DNA of 64,000 nt from an uncultured Prevotellaceae bacterium (GTDB taxonomy: Bacteria > Bacteroidota > Bacteroidia > Bacteroidales > Muribaculaceae): NCBI GenBank assembly GCA_900318065.1, contig ONIY01000008.1:1-64000 (forward strand), written 5' to 3'. Numbering within the stretch: the stretch's first letter is position 1; the number at the start of each line of letters is the position of its first letter. The notes below the pieces were generated by a model. It saw only the letters and a program-made list of their open reading frames with translations, did no database searches and had not been told where the DNA came from. This document shows positions 1 to 6,992 of this stretch, one piece after another. The translations under genes and the position numbers were made by a program.

Positions 1-510
1 AAGGTTCTGTTCGTTATATGCTCTTACCCCACCAATAGTGAGGCATATCGGTTGACCGTCTATTGTTTTGGTCATCGATGTGAGTTCGAAGCAGAAACAA
101 AATCTCTGAAAAAATAGAGTTTTATCTGCTTCAGTAAGTAGATTTGCGGGGGTTCTGAGAGCATTCGGGTTTCGTCCTGAGATGGGATGTGAAACCCGGC
201 ATTCCAGCTCTCCAAATGTCTCGCCGTTAAAATAGTCCATAGCAGCCCCAAGTACATTCTCTGCAAATTCTTGGTGGCTGATAGTAAGGGATGAGTCTTT
301 AAAACTCGGTACAATACAAATTCGTCTCAATTTCTCGAGCGTAATAGCCGAGGTATTACTTTCGATAAAATGTGAATTCTCTTGTTCATCAGCAGTTGTG
401 TCAATAACTTCAGCATTAACTTCAATGACCTGCTGTTCTTGGTTTGGAATCCTTAGCGGCATCAAAACACCTTGCGGTCGATAGATGCCTAATAATTGGT
501 TTTCGTCCAT
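1..510 (-). CDS. DUF3871 family protein (C-terminus off window)
   Basis: Reading leftward from ATG at 510, 170 codons are open up to the window edge, so the gene is cut off. The start is supported by a purine-rich AAAGGA stretch just upstream. The downstream part contains LTSMTKTIDG and LTIGGVRAYNEQNL, which I recognise as the conserved block of DUF3871, a Bacteroidetes family found mainly on plasmids and integrative elements. Function is unknown; no catalytic motif or signal peptide is visible. Its place at the end of the leftward replication region fits a mobile-element gene. Family assignment rests on motif memory, so it is good but not certain. Confidence 0.75.
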   Translation of the reverse strand, partial: MDENQLLGIYRPQGVLMPLRIPNQEQQVIEVNAEVIDTTADEQENSHFIESNTSAITLEKLRRICIVPSFKDSSLTISHQEFAENVLGAAMDYFNGETFGELECRVSHPISGRNPNALRTPANLLTEADKTLFFQRFCFCFELTSMTKTIDGQPICLTIGGVRAYNEQNL

Positions 511-542
511 TTTGTTCCTTTCTCTTTAAAATGGTTTGTTAA

Positions 543-710
543 TTACTTCGGCGGCGGTCTCAATTTCTGATACGCCTGCCATAATTTTTTGCTTTGCTTG
601 ATAATCGTTGCTATAGTTTCAAGCCCGATTACAATAATGTCGATAATGTTGCCCTTTTCATTTGTCGATTTCTTCTTCGTCGCACTCTTCTTCGGGGCCA
701 TCTTCATCAT
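543..710 (-). CDS. Small basic-head hydrophobic protein (55 aa), overlaps upstream gene
   Basis: This 55-codon frame starts at ATG 710 (other in-frame ATGs at 707 and 701) and stops at 543. Its first 53 nt overlap the 3' end of the 59-codon gene in a different frame. The product has a lysine-rich head (APKKSATKKKS), then a hydrophobic stretch (IIDIIVIGLETIATIIK) and a basic, proline-rich tail (KLRPPPK). It could be a small membrane-associated peptide; I do not recognise a family. The two proteins are adjacent and similarly short, so they may act together, for example as a phage- or plasmid-type accessory pair. Translation is not proven and the initiation site is weak. Confidence 0.45.
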   Translation of the reverse strand: MMKMAPKKSATKKKSTNEKGNIIDIIVIGLETIATIIKQSKKLWQAYQKLRPPPK

Positions 711-837
711 CGACCGTAGTTTCTTTCACTTCTTTCTTCTGTTTTTGCGGCTTGAATCGGTCCCATAACTCAACCGCTAAGTTCACGATGAGCAATGCCG
801 CAGCCACAATGTTTAATGATTTAATTGTTTTCTCCAT
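658..837 (-). CDS. Small single-pass membrane protein (59 aa)
   Basis: A 59-codon frame starts at ATG 837, preceded by an AAGAGAGAGAAAAA purine tract that can serve as ribosome binding site, and stops at 658. Residues about 8-24 (LNIVAAALLIVNLAVEL) form one hydrophobic helix. It is followed by a basic patch (KPQKQKKEVKE) and a very acidic tail. This is the layout of a small anchored protein with a charged cytoplasmic tail. No family is recognised. It lies between the decayed ORF upstream and the overlapping 55-codon ORF downstream, in the leftward gene string of the island. The clear start signal makes it more convincing than its overlapping neighbour. Confidence 0.55.
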   Translation of the reverse strand: MEKTIKSLNIVAAALLIVNLAVELWDRFKPQKQKKEVKETTVDDEDGPEEECDEEEIDK

Positions 838-879
838 GTTTTTCTCTCTCTTGTTATTCTGTTTTAGTTAATAATAATG

Positions 880-1161
880 TTATATAATTCTCTCAATTAT
901 AAGGGTATAACAGGCACTCATGTTCATCTTGGTGATGGCTTCGCGGAGTTTTTCCATTCCTTCGGCGTCAGATTCGGCGTATTTGTGAAGCAGAGCGGTT
1001 GCCATCTGGGCATTGCATTGCACACCTGGGTGATTCTTGAAGCACAGGCTTGGGATGACTCGCGCTTAGATGACTCTTTCCCTGATTGCTGCGCTCAGTT
1101 CGCCAGTGATATTTCCCAGGGGTAGGATATGACGAGCTTTTCTTTTTTCACTATGGCCACA
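880..1161 (-). pseudogene. Decayed coding remnant with internal stop
   Basis: One minus-strand frame between 1161 and 880 reads like protein on both sides of a single TAA (1066-1068): PLGNITGELSAAIRERVI before the stop, and SLCFKNHPGVQCNAQMATAL followed by LLHKYAESDAEGMEKLREAI after it, ending at TAA 880. No ATG opens the upstream half; a TGA closes it at 1162-1164. The amino-acid pattern (amphipathic helices, few rare residues) suggests a real gene interrupted by a nonsense change. I do not recognise the family. A second possibility is two separate very short ORFs, or a spurious frame. From 1165 to about 1370 I see no convincing gene on either strand, only short interrupted frames. Confidence 0.35.
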
Positions 1162-1370
1162 TCATATAGAATTCTTCAAGCAGAGCGCACGGAAGCGAAA
1201 AGCAAACACTAATGATGCAAGGCGAGAGGAACCGCCAAACCAGTTTGAGAAATGCCAAGATGCAGTCCAATGGTACGCGCAATCCCACATTCGGTGACTG
1301 AGAAAGACGAATGGGCATTTCACGAGTTTGAAGTGGAAGGCTAAACCATCAACTGCAATTTACTAACCAT

Positions 1371-1425
1371 AAAAAAGGCCACCAAGAGCACGACTTAGTT
1401 TTGTGACTCCTGGTGGTTTCTTTTT
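1371..1425 (-). terminator. Intrinsic terminator, possibly bidirectional
   Basis: The arms CCACCAAGAG (1379-1388) and CTCCTGGTGG (1407-1416) pair with one G-U. The minus-strand transcript leaving the replication gene (stop at 1447) meets the hairpin and then a T-run (the A-run at 1371-1376). On the plus strand the hairpin is followed by TTTCTTTTT, so it may work both ways. Confidence 0.7.
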
Positions 1426-1446
1426 CGCCAATGTAATAGCTAGTGC

Positions 1447-2958
1447 CTACCTTTTTTTATTATAAATTCGTAATAATCTCTTTTTACTAATTTTTATACC
1501 TTTATTCTTGATATTCTTATAGTTAAAATTCGCTGATTTATTAAAATCAATAATCTCCATAATATCATCATCGTTGAGCTTGAACTTGATACCCATAGTG
1601 TTGCAATACTTATAGAGGGTGCTAATGTGAATGGGAAACTGAGTGTTGATTACCTGCCAGTTCTTTTTAACCGATAGAGTTGGGTTATAGATCGCACCAA
1701 TTCGTTTATAGTTGATCTCCCTGATCAGAGCTTGTGTCTCGCCAATGTTTTTACTTACACCAGGCTTGATAATGATGCCCGATTTTGGTCTCTTAGCCTT
1801 CAATTCCTGAATAGTGCCAGCATATTTCTCCTCCAACTGCTCAATGCAATTGTTAAAGCAAATCTCTACGTTCTTTACCAAGCAATCGATAGTAATAGTG
1901 CCGTCGCTGTTATCGTAGAATCGGTGTAGATCTTCATAAGCGTTAAACAGCAATTCTGTTGGGTTCACATCAGGCTTCATTATTCGCCTGAGACACATCC
2001 TAGCATATAGAGACTTCCTCCTGCCTTGACCATCACAGATTTTATAACCTTCGACTGTATATGGCAAGCAAAAATAGTTATCGTCTATGTACTGATATGT
2101 GTTATTAATCCAATCGTCACGTTCAGGTCTATAAAAGTACTTAAATTTATGGCGGTTATAGCGCATAAAAGTGTCATAGTCTTGAATCTGCATATCGTGA
2201 ACTACCTCCTTATCAATATCACAAGGGGTGGTCTCATTTTCGCAAATGTAATAGCTAGTACCTTCCTCTTGTTGTTTATCTTGTTTAAATATAGCTATTA
2301 ATTTGCTATAATCATGTACTATAGAAGTATTGTATGTCTCTTCATTACCATAACAGCCATTGAAATATTGGCTTCTCCTTTTTCCGCAGTCATCATCAAG
2401 CAACTCATGTGTATCTTCAACAATTCGTGTGTTAATAATATGGCTGGCGATAGTGAAGCAGTCATAATCCAGGAGTGTCGAAAATACATAAACCAAGTGA
2501 AATCTACGGCTCATAATACCGTTTTTTTCAAGACCATCACTATATGACATGTAAGCGCAACTAGGTTTGATAGTGAGACATTCAATATAATCGCCAACAT
2601 CGCTATAGGTAGTATTGTCGATATCAACAAAAATGGCTTGACTTGCCTTGAAGAATGCATCACGTTTAAACTCCAACTTCATGCAGCCTTTGTTAAGGCC
2701 ACGGCGATACACAGGGTAACGGGCGAATGTAGTACCGTCTTTGCCAGTGAAGTAGTATTTTCTATTTTCCTCATAATCAAACAGATTGCAGAACGAGTGA
2801 CCCTGCTCAGCTAGCGACAGGAACTCGTCAATAGTGATTTGTTGCTCTTTAAAGGCCATCTTACAACGGCCAATTGATTTAGCACCAGCGGCAGTCAAGC
2901 AAGCTAATGCATCTTTTTTGTTCTTGTAACTCTCTCTTGAAACATTTATTTTAAACAT
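1447..2958 (-). CDS. Primase-like replication protein (AEP superfamily type)
   Basis: The 503-residue protein has an N-terminal region with the spaced motifs of the archaeo-eukaryotic primase fold: AIFVDIDN (D112 and D114, the metal-binding hDhD), then RRFHLVYVF (H154, the sxH motif). A later DDDCGKRRSQYFNGCYG block (188-204) resembles the conserved segment in plasmid and phage AEP primases. Such proteins lay primers or start replication of plasmids, phages and integrative elements. The C-terminal 250 residues are unassigned and may carry a helix-turn-helix near 430-460. The gene is AT-rich compared with chromosomal neighbours. It is preceded by the short-gene operon (gap 72 nt) and followed by a terminator. 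The superfamily call is by motif spacing, not by whole-length match. Confidence 0.65.
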   Translation of the reverse strand: MFKINVSRESYKNKKDALACLTAAGAKSIGRCKMAFKEQQITIDEFLSLAEQGHSFCNLFDYEENRKYYFTGKDGTTFARYPVYRRGLNKGCMKLEFKRDAFFKASQAIFVDIDNTTYSDVGDYIECLTIKPSCAYMSYSDGLEKNGIMSRRFHLVYVFSTLLDYDCFTIASHIINTRIVEDTHELLDDDCGKRRSQYFNGCYGNEETYNTSIVHDYSKLIAIFKQDKQQEEGTSYYICENETTPCDIDKEVVHDMQIQDYDTFMRYNRHKFKYFYRPERDDWINNTYQYIDDNYFCLPYTVEGYKICDGQGRRKSLYARMCLRRIMKPDVNPTELLFNAYEDLHRFYDNSDGTITIDCLVKNVEICFNNCIEQLEEKYAGTIQELKAKRPKSGIIIKPGVSKNIGETQALIREINYKRIGAIYNPTLSVKKNWQVINTQFPIHISTLYKYCNTMGIKFKLNDDDIMEIIDFNKSANFNYKNIKNKGIKISKKRLLRIYNKKR

Positions 2959-3030
2959 CGTTTGCGTTGTGTTTTAAAATTATTAAAATGGCCGGTGACG
3001 TTAGAATCACCGACCATCATCATCTGGTCT

Positions 3031-3528
3031 TTAAGCTGCAGAGACTAAGGCTGGAACTGCTTGTTGTAGGCTTTGCTTCTGCTTAGCCCATCTACGCTTC
3101 ACCGCCTCCGAAATTTTCCTCTTGGTTTCATCGGAACGTTTAATCCCTGTTAGTTTTTGAGATATTTTAGCTTTGGCTTCGAGAGTGTGATGCAACCCCT
3201 TCATTCCACGGCCATAAGATTGGTTATACCCGTTATTAACGCTATCGTTTTTAATGATATAAATTTCTTCAAGGTAATCCAATTGCTGAGCCCTGTCTTT
3301 CTTCGTTGGTGCCTTGATTTCAATGACTTCCAATAGCCAATCAGTGTCACTTACACCATTTTCTTTTCTGGCTTTATTTATCTTTTTTCCTGCGTAAGGA
3401 TTATTGGTGTCTCTCCACTGCGAGTTTCTATGCTCGATATCAACGGTTTGGCCGACATACTTCAATCCAGTGCTAATTAAAGTCCTGATATAGATATAGC
3501 CAACATAATTAGATTCTTGTGTCTTCAT
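3031..3528 (-). CDS. GIY-YIG endonuclease with NUMOD3 repeats
   Basis: The 165-residue protein opens with a GIY-YIG nuclease core: GYIYIRT (10-16) and KYVGQT (23-28), then R34 and the glutamate-bearing YLEEIYII (about 85-92), ending in NNGYNQSYG. Residues about 112-145 (HHTLEAKAKISQKLTG, SDETKRKISEAVKRRW) match the NUMOD3 DNA-binding helix motif, seen in homing and phage-type nucleases of the SegF/I-TevI kind. The enzyme is expected to nick or cut DNA. It is the last gene of the short-gene operon and overlaps the preceding gene by 20 nt. No intron or intein is visible nearby, so it looks like a free-standing nuclease. It could promote element spread or interference with rivals. Confidence 0.85.
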   Translation of the reverse strand: MKTQESNYVGYIYIRTLISTGLKYVGQTVDIEHRNSQWRDTNNPYAGKKINKARKENGVSDTDWLLEVIEIKAPTKKDRAQQLDYLEEIYIIKNDSVNNGYNQSYGRGMKGLHHTLEAKAKISQKLTGIKRSDETKRKISEAVKRRWAKQKQSLQQAVPALVSAA

Positions 3529-3706
3529 AAGGCGAATGCGAATTAATAGTTTTAGCTAACTCGTTGTTAGCCTTTATAGTATCACTGTTGATAAACAGCA
3601 ATTCTCCTCGTTTTAGAGCCTCATTGAAGCCCTTAGTACCACCCAACACCTTCTTAGCGGTCAAGCGGTCACAATAACATTTCTTCGTAATTTTATTAAA
3701 AATCAT
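3509..3706 (-). CDS. Hypothetical protein (65 aa)
   Basis: An open frame starting at ATG 3706 gives 65 residues with alternating basic and hydrophobic stretches (NKITKKCYCDRLTAKKVLGG, FNEALKRGELLFI). A longer in-frame start at 3748 would overlap the upstream gene far more, so 3706 (11-nt overlap) is preferred. Its 3' end overlaps the GIY-YIG gene by 20 nt, so translation of the three genes is probably coupled. I do not recognise a domain. Size and charge would suit a small DNA-binding or adaptor protein, but that is inference only. Confidence 0.5.
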   Translation of the reverse strand: MIFNKITKKCYCDRLTAKKVLGGTKGFNEALKRGELLFINSDTIKANNELAKTINSHSPYEDTRI

Positions 3707-4013
3707 TGTTGTTTGTGTTATGGTTAGAGACATCAATTGCCTCTTCACTAGCCAGTCGTTTAGTTTTTCGGCTGACTATCTGTAAGTCAACTCCTTTTCT
3801 TTTAAGGAATCGCACCAATCGACGATACTGCTTGATACTTCGCTGCCTTCGTGGAGCAATAGCATACAGATCACCGAGCCCAATCTCAATCTCTCCTTCG
3901 CCACGACTATAGGCTGAGTCAAATTCTGGCGAATACTTCCGCAAGCCTTCCACGTCCAAGTGAAAGAACCGCTCTTCTACAAGCGATGAATGCTGGTAAT
4001 CACTCATGGTCAA
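3696..4013 (-). CDS. Hypothetical protein with repeated operon domain A
   Basis: This 105-residue protein is unknown. Its middle (about 40-80: IEIGLGDLYAIAPRRQRS then YRRLVRFLKRKGVDLQIV) matches the C-terminus of the first gene of the same operon (4442-4777), sharing the pattern I-x-L-x-D-L-x-x-I-x-P-R-x-x-R, Y-R-x-L-V, and G-[VI]-x-L-x-I. The two genes are therefore related by a shared domain of about 40 residues rich in arginine, possibly nucleic-acid binding. The start codon overlaps the stop of the preceding gene (ATGA at 4010-4013), and its end overlaps the next gene by 11 nt. That is a compact operon typical of phage or element DNA. Confidence 0.6.
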   Translation of the reverse strand: MTMSDYQHSSLVEERFFHLDVEGLRKYSPEFDSAYSRGEGEIEIGLGDLYAIAPRRQRSIKQYRRLVRFLKRKGVDLQIVSRKTKRLASEEAIDVSNHNTNNNDF

Positions 4014-4438
4014 AAGGTTAAAACCAGTTCTATCCCCTTGTCAGGTATTTTCTTGACCTGAACGTCCTTAAACTTCGAGGCCCCATTCATTTTACAAAGC
4101 TTGCGGTAGAACGAATAAAACTCTCCGAGCTTGATATGGTAGTAATAACCAGGGTATTGGGGCAGGTAGCCGAATCTGTGACCAGTGATTATGTAAACAA
4201 ACTCCTCACGAATTTTGTCTGGATCTTGATCCCACTCATGCTTATAATCAGGTTTCAAGTGAATCGGCCATAAGAATGTCACTCTTTTGCTCTTTGAGTT
4301 AGCGGTAACCATGAAAGGCACTTCTTGGTCTTGTTTCAAAAAGGAAGTCAAATCTTTCCGCATTTCCCCCTCGAACATAGAGGGTTGGGCAAAATCAAGC
4401 TCCCTGATCTTGCCACCAATAAAAATACTTTTCTTCAT
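4010..4438 (-). CDS. Hypothetical protein (142 aa)
   Basis: An open frame of 142 codons in the leftward short-gene operon, 3 nt after the first gene and overlapping the next by 4 nt. The product is soluble (no signal peptide or membrane segment) and rich in aromatic residues in its second half (GYLPQYPGYYYHIKLGEFYS). It ends in a run of beta-like residues (GIELVLTF). I do not recognise a family. Its overlap and spacing show it is translated with its neighbours, so it likely contributes to the same replication or element-maintenance function. No catalytic motif stands out. Confidence 0.6.
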   Translation of the reverse strand: MKKSIFIGGKIRELDFAQPSMFEGEMRKDLTSFLKQDQEVPFMVTANSKSKRVTFLWPIHLKPDYKHEWDQDPDKIREEFVYIITGHRFGYLPQYPGYYYHIKLGEFYSFYRKLCKMNGASKFKDVQVKKIPDKGIELVLTF

Positions 4439-4441
4439 AAT

Positions 4442-4777
4442 TTAATTTATTTTTAATGTTATTCCTCGAACTGCTAGAGCCTTTACTAGACCCCTATAGG
4501 AGTCGCGGCGACGGCGAGAGCGAGGGCAGATTGTTAATAGGTCCTGCAAGCGAATATCAATGCAGTAACCTGGAGCTAGAGGAGTCCCGTTAAACAGAGC
4601 TACCTCAAGCCTTTGTATATCCTCAGCAAGATTGACTTTGGGAGCCTTCTTAACTGGGGACGCGCACTTATCACTTTTAACAGCAGGTGGTGGCAGATTT
4701 GCGCGACTCTCTGCCCGCTGCTGTACCTCTTCTCCCGTTAGGGTACTGAAGAGGGCTTCATATAATTGATAAAACAT
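4442..4777 (-). CDS. Hypothetical protein with repeated operon domain A (first gene of operon)
   Basis: The 111-residue product begins with a helical segment (QLYEALFSTLTGEEVQQRAE), a proline/lysine linker (PPPAVKSDK, SPVKKAPK), and then about 45 residues (CIDIRLQDLLTICPRSRRRR, YRGLVKALAVRGITLKI) related to the middle of the protein encoded at 3696-4013. The arginine cluster suggests nucleic-acid binding. It is the promoter-proximal gene of the leftward operon. The 292 bp upstream (4778-5069) separate it from the divergent hsdM gene and must hold both promoters. No named family is recognised. Confidence 0.55.
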   Translation of the reverse strand: MFYQLYEALFSTLTGEEVQQRAESRANLPPPAVKSDKCASPVKKAPKVNLAEDIQRLEVALFNGTPLAPGYCIDIRLQDLLTICPRSRRRRDSYRGLVKALAVRGITLKIN

Positions 4778-5011
4778 AATTCATAATTCATATTCATTTT
4801 TAAGGCCATGAAAGGCAATGAATCGCAAAAATTCACTTTCATTGCACTTATAAGGAAGGTCTACCTGTTTTATCGGAATTTTTCTTATTTCGGAAGTCAA
4901 CGATGGACAAGCTGCCGTCTTTTCTACCGCTTCATGGGGTCAATATGCTTGAAATCTTGTCGGTATATGTAAATAAATTGCTATTAAGAGGCTGTTTTGG
5001 ACTAAAATTAT

Positions 5012-5019
5012 TAACTTTG
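5012..5019 (+). promoter_or_regulatory. Possible -7 element of the hsdM promoter
   Basis: TAACTTTG matches the Bacteroidetes -7 consensus TAnnTTTG about 50 nt before the hsdM start. The nearest TTTG upstream (about 4996-4999) is only 12 nt away rather than 19-21, so the -33 element is not clear. The rest of 4778-5069 shows no gene. Confidence 0.45.
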
Positions 5020-5069
5020 CAGCAATTATAGCATGACTACAATCACCTCATTTTTTTCACGAAACAAAC

Positions 5070-6992
5070 ATGATCAATATAAGGAAACTTGAAGCGGAAT
5101 TATGGGAGTCGGCCGACCTGCTCCGCCAGGGCAGTAAATTGACCAGTAGCCAGTACTGCATGCCAGTGCTTGCGTTGTTGTTCCTGCGCTACGCTTATAG
5201 TCGCTACAAGATGGTCGAGGCCGAAATCCTCGAGAGCCGCCCTAAGCGTGGAGGCCGTGTTATGCCAGTCGAGGCTAGCGATTTTGCTGCTAAGAGTGCC
5301 CTCTACCTTCCTCGAGAAGCACAGTTTGATTATCTCGTTAATCTGCCGGACATCATTATCGAGGCTCACCTCAAGAACAAAGACGGCCAGGATATAAACT
5401 CACTAGGCGAGGCAGTTAACAATGCGATGCAGCTTGTCGAGGACCAGAGCGAGCAGCTAACTGGTGTACTGCCCAAGACCTATACGATGTTCGCCGACGA
5501 CCTGCTTCGTGAACTCTTACGCATCTTCAACAATAAGACAATCGACGAGGTGGGAGGCGATATAATAGGGCGAATCTATGAATATTTCCTCTCCAAGTTT
5601 GCCAAGGCGGTGGCGAGTGACGATGGTGTCTTCTTCACACCAAAATCGCTGGTAAAGATGCTCGTTAATGTGCTCGAGCCTGAACGTGGAATCATGCTGG
5701 ACCCCGCTTGTGGCAGTGGCGGCATGTTTGTGCAAACTGGTGATTTTGTTAACGCTGCGGGCTTGAACGCCAACAGTCAAATGACTTTCTACGGTCAGGA
5801 AAAGGTGGAGTATAACGCTCAGCTGTGCCTCATGAACATGGCAGTGCATGGCTTGAACGGGCGCATTATCTCGGGCGACGAGGCTAACACCTTCTACCAT
5901 GATGCTCACAACCTGGCGGGTAAGTGCGATTATGTAATGGCCAATCCACCCTTTAATGTTGATAAAGTTAAGGCAGAGTCGGCGATGAATGCAGGTCGTC
6001 TGCCCTTCGGCCTGCCTGGTGTCAATGCCAAGAAAAAAGAGGTGAGTAACGCCAATTACCTTTGGATAAGCTATTTCTATGCCTACCTTAACGACCACGG
6101 CCGCGCTGGTTTCGTTATGGCTAGTTCGGCTACCGACAGTGCCAATAAAGACCGAGACATCCGTGAGAAACTGGTGCGCACAGGTGATGTTGATGTGATG
6201 GTGAGCGTGGGAAACAATTTCTTTTACACCCTGTCGCTTCCATGCTCTCTATGGTTCTTCGACAAGGCTAAGCGCGACGAGAACCGCGATAAGGTGCTCT
6301 TTATCGATGCCCGCAACTATTACACCGTGGTCGACCGCACTCTCAACGAGTGGAGCGAGTGGCAGCTGCGCAACCTTCAGGCCATCGTGCATCTCTATCG
6401 TGGTGAGCAGGAGAAATACCAGCAATTATTGAAGGATTATGACCAAGCCATCGATGAGGCAGTAGCGGCATTGAAGGAGCAAGCCCAGCCCTTCAGCGAC
6501 CTTATTGATCAAGACACTCGTGGCCACTTCTTGGGCCTCATGGGATGGATTGATGGCGCTGGACATGAGTATACTGAATTGCGTCTGCGGGTTGATGATC
6601 AAATCCGTCAGACTAAGATGTGCATAAAGTCTGCCGAAAGTTTAATTAACAAGCGCACCGTCAAGGCTATGCGCCAAGAGGGCGAAGCCTTCTGTGCTGT
6701 GCTTGGCGACCTTCTCAAGGTGATAGATGAGCATGACTGGCTTACCGAGAAATTTGGAAATGGTGAGTATCAGGACGTGCTTGGCTTGTGCAAACTAGCC
6801 ACTATCCAGGAAATAGAGGAGAAGAACTACTCGCTTACCCCTGGTGCTTACGTCGGCGTGGCCGAACAGGAAGATGACGGTGTAGATTTCCATGAGCGCA
6901 TGACGGAGATTCATGCTGAGTTGGCAGAGCTGAACAAGGAGGCCAACGTCTTAATGGACGAGATACAAAAAACATGGGAGGAACTGAGATGA
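5070..6992 (+). CDS. hsdM: Type I restriction-modification DNA methyltransferase HsdM
   Basis: This is the N6-adenine methyltransferase subunit, which works with HsdS to methylate a bipartite recognition site and with HsdR to cleave unmodified DNA. The N-terminal helical domain (NIRKLEAELWESADLLR onwards) matches HsdM_N. Motif I, MLDPACGSGGMF, is near residue 209, and motif IV, MANPPFN, is near residue 290. At 640 residues it is about 100 longer than a usual HsdM. The extra part (about 430-640) is helical and charged, probably coiled coil. It starts the rightward locus and its stop overlaps the next start. Composition is GC-richer than hsdS and the cargo pair. Confidence 0.95.
   Translation: MINIRKLEAELWESADLLRQGSKLTSSQYCMPVLALLFLRYAYSRYKMVEAEILESRPKRGGRVMPVEASDFAAKSALYLPREAQFDYLVNLPDIIIEAHLKNKDGQDINSLGEAVNNAMQLVEDQSEQLTGVLPKTYTMFADDLLRELLRIFNNKTIDEVGGDIIGRIYEYFLSKFAKAVASDDGVFFTPKSLVKMLVNVLEPERGIMLDPACGSGGMFVQTGDFVNAAGLNANSQMTFYGQEKVEYNAQLCLMNMAVHGLNGRIISGDEANTFYHDAHNLAGKCDYVMANPPFNVDKVKAESAMNAGRLPFGLPGVNAKKKEVSNANYLWISYFYAYLNDHGRAGFVMASSATDSANKDRDIREKLVRTGDVDVMVSVGNNFFYTLSLPCSLWFFDKAKRDENRDKVLFIDARNYYTVVDRTLNEWSEWQLRNLQAIVHLYRGEQEKYQQLLKDYDQAIDEAVAALKEQAQPFSDLIDQDTRGHFLGLMGWIDGAGHEYTELRLRVDDQIRQTKMCIKSAESLINKRTVKAMRQEGEAFCAVLGDLLKVIDEHDWLTEKFGNGEYQDVLGLCKLATIQEIEEKNYSLTPGAYVGVAEQEDDGVDFHERMTEIHAELAELNKEANVLMDEIQKTWEELR

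Noticed and set aside
1165..1370. Short plus-strand frames (for example PPNQFEKCQDAVQWYAQSHI) after the decayed ORF
   Set aside because: Protein-like wording is suggestive but the frame has no start, is closed after about 50 codons, and no family is recognised.
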